DNA of 64,000 nt from Chitinophaga eiseniae (GTDB lineage: Bacteria; Bacteroidota; Bacteroidia; Chitinophagales; Chitinophagaceae). The position numbers and the translations under genes were made by a program. Where the stretch lies: assembly GCF_900167135.1 (NCBI RefSeq), contig NZ_FUWZ01000002.1, positions 1,638,651 through 1,702,650 on the forward strand, in the 5' to 3' direction. Positions 16,867 through 24,467 of this stretch are shown piece by piece. The notes under the pieces were generated by a model. The model was not told where the DNA came from. It made no database searches and saw nothing but the letters and a program-made list of their open reading frames with translations. Numbering within the stretch: the stretch's first letter is position 1; every line of letters begins with the position of its first letter.

Positions 16867-16950
16867 ATTTTGCGGTTTATTGCAAAGATATGCAAATAAT
16901 TGCAGAATATTGCAAATTATTACATAATATTGCAGAAAATGGCAAGTATG
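16861..16950. repeat. Nine-unit array of 10-bp repeats in a divergent promoter
   Basis: Nine consecutive decamers align without gaps. Seven begin with TGC, one with TAC and one with GGC, and most continue as A-rich (for example TGCAAATAAT and TGCAGAATAT). The array runs from the start codon of the deoxyribonucleotidase to that of the DeoR regulator, with one unit per helical turn. It is most simply a cooperative operator for the neighbouring regulator. Confidence 0.75.
16883..16890 (-). promoter_or_regulatory. Putative -7 promoter element of the deoxyribonucleotidase gene
   Basis: On the minus strand this reads TATCTTTG, matching TAnnTTTG. It sits within the repeat array, 17 bases before the ATG, so a bound repressor would cover it. 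Confidence 0.5.
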
Positions 16951-17694
16951 CTGAAAGAGGAAAGACTTGATTATATACTAAAGAAGCTGCAAACCGATCA
17001 GAAAGTATTACAGACGGAACTGAGTACCGACCTGCAGGTATCGGAAGATACGGTGCGGCGGGACCTGGAGGCGCTGGCGCAAAGCGGGCAGCTGATCAAA
17101 GTGCGGGGAGGGGCTATCCCGCATTCCCCCAACCCCTATTCTTTTAAGGAGAGAGTAGAGCGGCATGCCGCGGATAAACAGCTGATGGCCCGCAAAGCCC
17201 TCACCCTGCTGCACGACGGACAGACGGTGCTGATGGATGGCGGTACTTCCACGCTGGCGCTGGTAAAACTGTTGCCCCCCCAGCTACGGCTCACCATCAT
17301 TACCAACAGTGTGCCCATCGTCACGCAGCTGATAGAACACCCTACCATTGAAGTGATCTTTACGGGCGGGCGTATCGGTAAAAACTCACAAACTGCCACC
17401 GGCATGGACACTATCCGCGCCATGCAGAAGATCCGCGCCGATCTGGCTTTCGTGGGTATCTGCAGCCTGCATCCCGAAGCCGGTGTAACTGGCCTGGACC
17501 TTGAAGAGGCAGATGTAAAAAGTGTGATGATAGAAGCGGCCAATAAAATTGTTGCGCTGGCCACCAGCGATAAAATGGACACGGCAGAGCCGTTTAAAGT
17601 CTGTGAAATTACCGGGATAGATGTGATTGTGACGGATAAACCGCAACTGCCCTTGTTTAAGCCTTACCAGGACCTGGGAATACAGGTGATATAA
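16939..17694 (+). CDS. DeoR family transcriptional regulator
   Basis: From the ATG at 16939 the protein has 251 residues. It has an N-terminal winged HTH (about 4-58, with SEDTVRRDLEALA) and a C-terminal sugar-phosphate-sensing DeoRC domain (about 76-235, with DGGTST and a late GVTGLDLEEADVK). Family members usually repress sugar or nucleoside catabolism and respond to a phosphorylated sugar. An ATG at 16948 is also possible. A TTG at 16900 would extend the protein but would encode it from the repeat array. A transporter gene follows after 35 bases and a deoxyribonucleotidase is divergent, so it may respond to a nucleoside- or sugar-derived ligand. Confidence 0.85.
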   Translation: MASMLKEERLDYILKKLQTDQKVLQTELSTDLQVSEDTVRRDLEALAQSGQLIKVRGGAIPHSPNPYSFKERVERHAADKQLMARKALTLLHDGQTVLMDGGTSTLALVKLLPPQLRLTIITNSVPIVTQLIEHPTIEVIFTGGRIGKNSQTATGMDTIRAMQKIRADLAFVGICSLHPEAGVTGLDLEEADVKSVMIEAANKIVALATSDKMDTAEPFKVCEITGIDVIVTDKPQLPLFKPYQDLGIQVI

Positions 17695-17729
17695 CGTTAA
17701 ACGGAAACCTTACTTGAATTTACACAACG

Positions 17730-18884
17730 ATGTTACAGGATTTATCGATACCGGTGATACATAAGAGAGGCACCCGCATTGCGGTAAGCGCGTTGTTTTT
17801 CCTGACCGGATTGTGTTTTGCCAGCTGGGCATCACGTATTCCGGATATACAGCAATCCCTGCACCTCAACGATGCGGGACTTGGCAGCGTGCTGCTGGCC
17901 CTGCCGGTAGGATCGCTGATTTCCCTGCCGGTAGCGGGTGTCCTGGTGTCCCGCTTTGGCAGCAAGCAGGTGCTGATCATTGCTGCGGTGGCGTATGCCG
18001 CTATTTTACCGGTACTGGGCCTCGCGAAAGCCCCCTGGGAACTGATCTCTTTTCTCGTGTTTTTCGGCTTCTGCGGCAACCTGGCCAATATTGCGGTCAA
18101 CACCCAGGCGGTAGCTGTAGAAGCAATGTACGGCCGCTCTATCATGGCATCCTTTCATGGGCTGTGGAGTGTGGCGGGTTTCACCGGCGCCGCTATCGGT
18201 GCGGCCATGAGCGGACTGCATCTGCAGCCGGTATATCATTTCCTGCTAATCACCGGTATTTCCTGGACGCTGGTACTGCTCACGATGCGGCATATTGTAC
18301 AGCAGGATAATAATGTACAGGCCAATCAGCCACTGTTTGTTAAGCCTGACCGCTTTTTGCTGACGCTGGGCATCATTGCTATGTGCTCTATGATATGCGA
18401 GGGTACTATGTTTGACTGGAGCGGGGTGTATTTTCGCCGTGTAGTGAAGGTAGATGAAGGACTGGGAGGCGCCGGTTATGCCGCCTTTATGGGCACCATG
18501 GCTTCCGGCCGCTTTGTGGCCGACTGGATGATAACGCGATTGGGTACACGAAAAATGCTCATCATCAGCGGAACACTTACAGCTGCCGGCTTGCTGGTAG
18601 CGGTGGCTTTCCCCTACCTGGTGAGCGCTACGCTGGGCTTTATGCTGGTTGGCGCGGGTGTTTCTGCCGTAGTGCCGCTGGTGTACAGCGCTGCCGGCAA
18701 ATCGTCGGTATTGTCGCCGGGAATGGCGCTGGCGGCGGTTTCCACCATTGGCTACCTGGGCTTTCTTTTTGGCCCTCCGCTGATTGGCTTTGTGGCGCAG
18801 GCTACCAGCCTCGCGGTGTCTTTCTCGCTGATCGCCGTCATGGGCGCTGCCATCGCGATTATGTCCACCCGGCTGAAGCTGTAA
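17730..18884 (+). CDS. MFS transporter
   Basis: The 384-residue protein has about 12 predicted membrane helices and the MFS loop motif between helices 2 and 3 (around GVLVSRFGSKQ). It resembles the YbjJ/fucose-permease branch of sugar or drug symporters. It starts 35 bases after the DeoR regulator gene and is probably cotranscribed with it, which suggests uptake of a carbohydrate or nucleoside-type compound. The substrate cannot be named from sequence. It converges with the MNIO operon. Confidence 0.82.
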   Translation: MLQDLSIPVIHKRGTRIAVSALFFLTGLCFASWASRIPDIQQSLHLNDAGLGSVLLALPVGSLISLPVAGVLVSRFGSKQVLIIAAVAYAAILPVLGLAKAPWELISFLVFFGFCGNLANIAVNTQAVAVEAMYGRSIMASFHGLWSVAGFTGAAIGAAMSGLHLQPVYHFLLITGISWTLVLLTMRHIVQQDNNVQANQPLFVKPDRFLLTLGIIAMCSMICEGTMFDWSGVYFRRVVKVDEGLGGAGYAAFMGTMASGRFVADWMITRLGTRKMLIISGTLTAAGLLVAVAFPYLVSATLGFMLVGAGVSAVVPLVYSAAGKSSVLSPGMALAAVSTIGYLGFLFGPPLIGFVAQATSLAVSFSLIAVMGAAIAIMSTRLKL

Positions 18885-18974
18885 CGGCTTACAGTCGGTG
18901 AGGCTCAGGAAGGCAACAGAAGTTGTGGCTTCCATGTCTTAAGCGATAACAGCGTACGGGGCTTCGGCCCTGGG

Positions 18975-19592
18975 TCATGACGCTTCGAAGGTGGAAGTGG
19001 TGCTGAAAAACATCTCTTCTCCGCTGTAATCGATGATCAGGAGCCAGTTGCCCACAGCTGGCCTCACTTCCGGTAACCGCAGTGCAGACAAGGCTTCCAG
19101 CAGCGGTCCGGGTTCATGTTCAAAAGGGATATATCTCACCTTTAAAGCGGCGTCCTGCTGCTTCGGTAAAAATTTCAAAGCATTGATGGCGGTTTCCATC
19201 CGCAATATTTCAGGCAGGTAAAGTACCTGCAGGCGCCCTTGTATTATTTGTTGTTCCAGGTAATCAGCAAAACCTTCAATTTCCCGTTTGAACTGGAGAT
19301 CGGATTGCCGGCAGGCCTCCCAGAAGGCGGTGGCCAGCGGCATGAGCCGGTTGCCCAGCAGCAGACAGGTATAGGGCAGAAGCGTATAGATAGGCGTTAT
19401 ACGGTTCACCCGGTACAGGGTGCAGTTGACCGACATGCCCCGCTGGAACACGACCGATTCCAGTCGTTTTCTTTCGCGGTCGGTGAGGTCATAGGATGCG
19501 AAGACTGCATCCGGCTGTTGTCGGGCTTCCACGCATAGCTCGGGGGAAGCGATGAGTGCGGCGAGTGCCTGCTGAAAGGAGAGGAGTGACAT
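18975..19592 (-). CDS. MNIO partner protein (DUF2063-like, RiPP recognition role)
   Basis: This 205-residue soluble protein lies 6 bases after the DUF692 gene and is the last gene of the operon. Its N-terminal half (about 1-110) resembles the putative DNA-binding or DUF2063-type partner proteins (MbnC, TglI, ChrI, BufC types) that accompany DUF692 enzymes and present the precursor peptide to them. The C-terminal half (about 120-205) is predicted alpha/beta. No catalytic motif is visible. The assignment rests mainly on position and overall resemblance; the precise family is uncertain. Confidence 0.6.
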   Translation of the reverse strand: MSLLSFQQALAALIASPELCVEARQQPDAVFASYDLTDRERKRLESVVFQRGMSVNCTLYRVNRITPIYTLLPYTCLLLGNRLMPLATAFWEACRQSDLQFKREIEGFADYLEQQIIQGRLQVLYLPEILRMETAINALKFLPKQQDAALKVRYIPFEHEPGPLLEALSALRLPEVRPAVGNWLLIIDYSGEEMFFSTTSTFEAS

Positions 19593-19598
19593 GGCTGT

Positions 19599-20525
19599 TC
19601 ACGTATGATATTGATTCCATACTGCTTTGGCTCTGTTCAGCTCGCGGGTGATCCCGTCGAACTGCAGCAGATGGAAATAGGATTCATGAAATTCGAAGGT
19701 GATGCCGCAAAGGTTGGGTACTAACGGCAACGTATACTCGAGAAGTTCCCAGACGGCTTCCGGACAGGGGCCTGCATGGGAGTCGGTATACATACCGGCC
19801 ATTTCATTGCCGCCGGCGATGTGTATCTCCACAACTTTGCCGAGGTCCAGTGCGGCAATGAAGCTGCGTGGATCGAAGCCATGGTTCACCGCATTCGTAT
19901 ATACGTTGTGGATATCGAGCAGGAGGCCGCAGGCGGTGTCCTGCGACAGTTCGTTGAGGAAATCCGTTTCGGAAAGCTCCTGTTCCGGCAGGTCAATGAA
20001 GTAGACGTTGTTTTCTACCAGGAAAGGTGCTCTGATACTGCGGCTGATAGTGTTGATGCGGCCGTCGATCATATCCAGCACTTCGTAATCGTAGGGCACG
20101 GGAACGGCCATACCGGCATTGCGTTCCTGCTGATGTTCATCATGTACTTTTACGAAAGAGAGGTGATCGCTGTGCCACACAAAGGAGAAGCGCTGATGCC
20201 ATTCTTCCATTTTGTGGAGATAGGCCATATCGAAGATGCCGGCACTGCCCAGGGAGTAGGAGATGTTGTGTGCCGTGAGCGGATAACGGGCAGCGAGTTT
20301 ATGAAGCACGTCCATCCAGCTGTCTATTTCTTCAAAGCGGCCGGGGTGGCCGTTGCCCAGGTCTGTCCAGAACATGTCCGGAATAATTTCCACATAATCG
20401 CAGCAGGTAGCGGGGCTGTCGAGATATAGTTCCAGGGAAGGATTGTACAATAAACCCACGCCCAGCCGGGGAATAGTTTTTTCATACAACCGGCTGCTGT
20501 AGCCGGTAAGCTTAGCAGGATACAT
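19599..20525 (-). CDS. DUF692 multinuclear non-heme iron oxygenase (MNIO)
   Basis: This 308-residue TIM-barrel protein matches the MbnB/TglH/ChrH family. The metal-binding residues of the family are present: His86 (HN), Asp120-His121 (SDH), Glu171-Asn172, Asp204-Ile-His206-Asn207, His215 (NHG), His235 (IHIAG), and Asp248/His250 (DSH). Characterised members use two or three iron ions and oxygen to rework Cys or neighbouring residues of a ribosomal peptide. It lies 51 bases after the small Cys peptide gene, with a terminator-like hairpin between them, and 6 bases before the partner gene. The likely job is oxidative modification of that peptide; the product is unknown. Confidence 0.88.
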   Translation of the reverse strand: MYPAKLTGYSSRLYEKTIPRLGVGLLYNPSLELYLDSPATCCDYVEIIPDMFWTDLGNGHPGRFEEIDSWMDVLHKLAARYPLTAHNISYSLGSAGIFDMAYLHKMEEWHQRFSFVWHSDHLSFVKVHDEHQQERNAGMAVPVPYDYEVLDMIDGRINTISRSIRAPFLVENNVYFIDLPEQELSETDFLNELSQDTACGLLLDIHNVYTNAVNHGFDPRSFIAALDLGKVVEIHIAGGNEMAGMYTDSHAGPCPEAVWELLEYTLPLVPNLCGITFEFHESYFHLLQFDGITRELNRAKAVWNQYHT

Positions 20526-20539
20526 GGTAGGGAATGTTT

Positions 20540-20566
20540 AAAAAGCCCCGCTCCGGAGAACGGGGC
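20540..20566 (-). terminator. Intercistronic hairpin with U run between precursor and MNIO genes
   Basis: On the minus strand GCCCCG and CGGGGC (20545-20550 and 20561-20566) form a stem around a loop that contains the palindrome CTCCGGAG, followed by five T residues. It sits in the 50-base gap, about 15 bases before the MNIO start codon. Partial termination here would give more precursor mRNA than enzyme mRNA. Confidence 0.75.
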
Positions 20567-20575
20567 GGTGATACG

Positions 20576-20827
20576 TTAGTGGCCGATGACAGTGCCTTTG
20601 ATGGTACCTTTGATGGTCGCCATTTTGTCGAGGTCTACTTTCATAACATGTTCCAGTTCTTCCCGGATGTTAAAGTGGACGCCGGACAGGCAGGCCTGAC
20701 AGCCACGGGGGTTAATTTTCGAAATTACCAGTTCCTGTAATCTGGCGATGTCGGCCATCTTCGTGCCTTTAGGCACGGTGAGGTTTACCTGGCCGTCAGT
20801 TCCGTAGTGAACTTCTGCTGTACGCAT
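20576..20827 (-). CDS. Candidate MNIO-modified precursor peptide with C-x-x-C core
   Basis: This 83-residue peptide has no signal sequence. Its only two cysteines, Cys43 and Cys46, form RGCQACLSG in the middle. The N-terminal part (about 1-40) looks like a folded leader, and the tail ends in a repetitive TIKGTIKGTVIGH. It is the first gene of the operon with the DUF692 enzyme and partner protein, the order expected for a RiPP precursor. Cys-rich short peptides are known substrates of such enzymes. The modified residues and the cleavage site cannot be read from sequence. It could instead be a small accessory subunit. Confidence 0.65.
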   Translation of the reverse strand: MRTAEVHYGTDGQVNLTVPKGTKMADIARLQELVISKINPRGCQACLSGVHFNIREELEHVMKVDLDKMATIKGTIKGTVIGH

Positions 20828-21212
20828 GACATGTGGTTTTTGGGGTGATAAATGATAGATATAAAAACGACAGATATAAACGAATAAAAATGCTGCTCAA
20901 TTGATGCCGGTCACTTTGGGGTATGTACTAACAGGATCTAAAGGTAGGATATTCCGGGATGATAGCGCAACGTATTTGTACGGAAAAAAAACCGGCGTGT
21001 TTCTGCTGAAATCCGCCTCTGCCGTAATGTTTTATACAATAATTATTGTATGTAAAAAAAGCATTCTATCATGCCGTCTCCAAAATTCTTTCATAAAAAA
21101 TCAAATTTAATTCCATTATTAAATTTCAAATCACGTAACTTTGCACGATTTTTTTGGTCCCTCGTACGGCATTAAAATCAATGTGGTTTTTCATTTTCAA
21201 TAGATTACAAAA
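20828..21212. promoter_or_regulatory. Divergent intergenic region MNIO operon / carB
   Basis: This 385-base AT-rich spacer holds the carB promoter at 21136-21143. On the operon side I see no TAnnTTTG match near the start of the precursor gene, so that promoter may be of another type. No gene is evident. Confidence 0.4.
21136..21143 (+). promoter_or_regulatory. Putative -7 promoter element of carB
   Basis: TAACTTTG is a perfect TAnnTTTG element, leaving a 5' UTR of roughly 65 bases before the ATG at 21213. Confidence 0.6.
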
Positions 21213-24029
21213 ATGCCAAAAGACTCATCTATCAAATCTGTCCTCATTATCGGATCTGGTCCCATTATTATTGGTCAGGCTTGCGAATTTGACTATTCTG
21301 GTTCCCAGGCAGCACGTTCGTTGCGGGAAGAAGGAATTAAAGTGATTTTGATTAATTCCAACCCGGCTACCATCATGACGGACCCTATGATGGCCGATAA
21401 GGTTTATTTGCTCCCATTAACCGTGGAAAGCATTGAGCAGATTCTGGAAGAAAACCAGATTGATGCCGTATTGCCTACCATGGGTGGTCAAACAGCGCTG
21501 AACCTTTGTAAAGAGGTAGATGAGCTGGGAATTTGGGAGAAATTTAATGTTCGCCTGATCGGGGTAGACATCAAAGCGATCGACAAAGCGGAAGACCGTG
21601 AACAGTTCCGCCAGTGGATGCTCCGGATCGGTATTCCGGTAGCTCCTGCCAAAACGGCCAACTCCTTTCTGGAAGGTAAAGAGTTTGCACAGGAGATAGG
21701 ATTCCCGTTGGTAATCCGTCCTTCTTTCACCCTCGGCGGTACCGGCGGCGGTTTCGTACACAGCAAAGACGAGCTGGACGAAGCGCTGGACCGTGGCCTG
21801 AAAGCGTCTCCCATTCACGAAGTACTGGTGGAGAAAGCGGTGCTGGGATGGAAGGAATACGAACTGGAACTGCTGCGCGACAAGAACGACAACGTGGTGA
21901 TCATCTGTACGGTGGAAAACCTGGACCCGATGGGTATCCATACCGGCGACTCCATCACCGTGGCCCCTGCCATGACCCTGAGCGATACCGCTTTCCAGGA
22001 CATGCGTAACAAAGCCATGATGATGATGCGCGACCTGGGTAACTTCGCCGGTGGTTGTAACGTACAGTTCTCCCTGAACCCGGAAAATGAGGAACTGATC
22101 GCCATCGAAATCAACCCGCGTGTGAGCCGCTCTTCTGCGCTGGCGTCCAAAGCTACCGGTTATCCGATTGCGAAAATCGCCGCCAAACTGGCGATCGGTT
22201 ACACCCTCGATGAACTGGAAAACCAGATCACCAAAACCACTTCCGCTTTCTTTGAACCCGCGCTGGACTACGTTATCGTAAAAATGCCACGCTGGAACTT
22301 CGATAAATTTAAAGGCGCAGACGATACGCTGGGCCTCCAGATGAAATCAGTAGGTGAAGTAATGGCTATCGGCCGCACCTTCCCTGAAGCCTTGCAGAAA
22401 GCCTGCCAGAGCCTCGAAAACGATGCGCTCGGCCTCGGCTACTACGGCAAGTCACTGATGAAATCTGAACAACTCATCGAAAAACTGAAACGTCCGACCT
22501 GGGACCGCATCTTCCGTATTAAAGATGCCCTGATGGCCGGCGCTTCTGTAAAACATATTCACCAGCAGACTTACATCGACCGCTGGTTCCTCCACCAGAT
22601 ACAGGATATCGTAAACCTGGAAAAACAACTGGGCGAGCACGATCTGGAAAGCGTTCCGGCTGATATGCTGGCTGACGCCAAGAAGCTGGGCTTCTCTGAT
22701 GCCCAGCTGGCGGTTATCTTCGGCAACTGTGAAGAAGAAGAAGTTTACGAAAAGAGAAAAGCCAACGGCATTGTACGGACTTACAAAATGGTAGACACCT
22801 GCGCCGCTGAGTTTGAAGCAAAAACACCTTACTTCTACTCTACTTTCGATACCGAAAACGAAAGCAAGGTAACTGACCGTAAAAAAATCATCGTACTGGG
22901 TTCCGGCCCTAACAGGATTGGCCAGGGCATTGAGTTTGACTACTGCTGCACCCACGGTTTGCAGGCGATCCAGGATTGCGGTTATGAAGCCATCATGGTC
23001 AACTGTAACCCTGAAACCGTATCCACCGACTTCGACATGGCCGATAAGCTGTACTTCGAGCCGGTCTTCTGGGAGCACCTGTGGGAAATCATCGAGCTGG
23101 AAAAACCGGAAGGCGTGATCGTTCAGCTGGGTGGTCAGACAGCGCTGAAACTGGCAAAACGCCTGGAAGAAAAAGGTATCAAAATCATCGGTACTTCTTT
23201 CGACAGCATGGACATCGCGGAAGACCGTGGTCGTTTCTCCGATATGCTGAAAGACCTCGGTATTCCTTATCCGAAATATGGTACCGCCTACAATACAGAC
23301 GATGCGATCGAAGTGGCGAAAGAAGTAGGTTATCCGGTACTGGTACGTCCGTCTTATGTACTGGGCGGCCAGCGGATGCGTATCGTGATCAACGAGGAAG
23401 AACTGGAACAATCTGTATTAAGCCTGCTGCGTCACCTGCCGGGCAATAAGATCCTGATCGACCACTTCCTGGACCGTTGCCAGGAGGCTGAAATCGACGG
23501 TATCTTTGACGGTACGGATTTTCACGTGATGGGTGTTATGGAGCACATTGAACCTGCAGGTATCCACAGTGGTGACAGCCACGCGTTGCTGCCGGCCTTC
23601 AACCTTACGCCGATTGAAGTGACCACCATGGAATACTACGCGGAAAAAATTGCCCGCGCATTGAATATCCGTGGTCTGATCAACATTCAGTTCGCGGTGA
23701 AAGACGGCCAGGTGTATGTGATCGAAGCCAACCCGCGCGCTTCCCGCACCACACCGTTTATCGCCAAAGCTTACCAGGTGCCTTACCTGAACATCGCTAC
23801 CAAAGTGATGATCGGAGATAAAAAACTAAAAGACTTCAAAATTGAAAAGAAACTGAGCGGCTTTGCCATCAAGGAACCAGTGTTCTCTTTCAATAAGTTC
23901 CCGGGCGTGAATAAAGAACTCGGCCCTGAAATGAAGTCCACCGGTGAAGCGATCCGCTTTATCAAAGACCTGAGGGATCCTTACTTCCGTCAGTTGTATA
24001 AAGAGAAGAGCATGTACCTGTCTAAATAA
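21213..24029 (+). CDS. carB: Carbamoyl-phosphate synthase large subunit, short form without MGS domain
   Basis: The 938-residue protein has two ATP-grasp synthetase halves, each preceded by its preATP-grasp fold. The first begins with KSVLIIGSGPIIIGQACEFD and the second with KIIVLGSGPNRIGQGIEFD near residue 563. It makes carbamoyl phosphate from bicarbonate, ATP and glutamine-derived ammonia with CarA for pyrimidines and arginine. E. coli CarB has about 1073 residues; here the protein ends just after the second ATP-grasp, so the C-terminal allosteric MGS domain is absent. A clean stop and terminator follow, so this is not a frameshift. carA is not in the window. Confidence 0.95.
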   Translation: MPKDSSIKSVLIIGSGPIIIGQACEFDYSGSQAARSLREEGIKVILINSNPATIMTDPMMADKVYLLPLTVESIEQILEENQIDAVLPTMGGQTALNLCKEVDELGIWEKFNVRLIGVDIKAIDKAEDREQFRQWMLRIGIPVAPAKTANSFLEGKEFAQEIGFPLVIRPSFTLGGTGGGFVHSKDELDEALDRGLKASPIHEVLVEKAVLGWKEYELELLRDKNDNVVIICTVENLDPMGIHTGDSITVAPAMTLSDTAFQDMRNKAMMMMRDLGNFAGGCNVQFSLNPENEELIAIEINPRVSRSSALASKATGYPIAKIAAKLAIGYTLDELENQITKTTSAFFEPALDYVIVKMPRWNFDKFKGADDTLGLQMKSVGEVMAIGRTFPEALQKACQSLENDALGLGYYGKSLMKSEQLIEKLKRPTWDRIFRIKDALMAGASVKHIHQQTYIDRWFLHQIQDIVNLEKQLGEHDLESVPADMLADAKKLGFSDAQLAVIFGNCEEEEVYEKRKANGIVRTYKMVDTCAAEFEAKTPYFYSTFDTENESKVTDRKKIIVLGSGPNRIGQGIEFDYCCTHGLQAIQDCGYEAIMVNCNPETVSTDFDMADKLYFEPVFWEHLWEIIELEKPEGVIVQLGGQTALKLAKRLEEKGIKIIGTSFDSMDIAEDRGRFSDMLKDLGIPYPKYGTAYNTDDAIEVAKEVGYPVLVRPSYVLGGQRMRIVINEEELEQSVLSLLRHLPGNKILIDHFLDRCQEAEIDGIFDGTDFHVMGVMEHIEPAGIHSGDSHALLPAFNLTPIEVTTMEYYAEKIARALNIRGLINIQFAVKDGQVYVIEANPRASRTTPFIAKAYQVPYLNIATKVMIGDKKLKDFKIEKKLSGFAIKEPVFSFNKFPGVNKELGPEMKSTGEAIRFIKDLRDPYFRQLYKEKSMYLSK

Positions 24030-24051
24030 AACAGGTCGCACCATAAAAACA

Positions 24052-24086
24052 AAAGCCCGTCAATATTGTGTTGACGGGCTTTTTTG
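24052..24086 (+). terminator. Intrinsic terminator of carB
   Basis: AAAGCCCGTCAA (24052-24063) pairs with TTGACGGGCTTT (24071-24082), followed by a T run. A classic strong terminator. Confidence 0.9.
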
Positions 24087-24121
24087 TTTTATCTTTTAAG
24101 TGTGACAGCTATAAAATAACA

Positions 24122-24143
24122 GAGCCTGATAAAGATCAGGCTC
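24122..24143. terminator. Second hairpin downstream of carB
   Basis: GAGCCTGAT (24122-24130) and ATCAGGCTC (24135-24143) form a perfect 9-bp stem with a 4-base loop. The flanks are pyrimidine-rich rather than a clean T run, so it may be a backup terminator or a processing hairpin. Confidence 0.5.
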
Positions 24144-24467
24144 CTTCTTTTCCCTCAAAATAACCATTAAAGACACGACTATTGAATCTTGATACGACAC
24201 AAATAGCGTGACCGGTAATGCATTTTACAAATAATATTATATTTAAAGAAGATGTTAACTAATCAATAACAGATTCGAGAAGTTAATATATTTATAATAT
24301 TGATATTTAACATATTAAACAAATACGATTTTGTTAACCTAAATTATCTTAACACATCCTGAATCAAAAATTACCTAGTTATCATATCTTTTTCGGATAT
24401 GCTGTTTTTGCGTTTTTTGGACGGTTTAATTTCCGGATGTCGGAAGATCAAAAGTTGACCCTCTTTT

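Larger units (their letters stand above)
24030..24467. other. Intergenic region carB / comEC
   Basis: This 438-base AT-rich spacer holds two hairpins at its left end (24052-24086 and 24122-24143) and nothing else I recognise. The short frames in it have no support. Confidence 0.4.

Noticed and set aside
16900..16938. TTG start that would extend the DeoR regulator
   Set aside because: The extra residues would be encoded by the 10-bp repeat array, and family members start near the ATG at 16939 or 16948.
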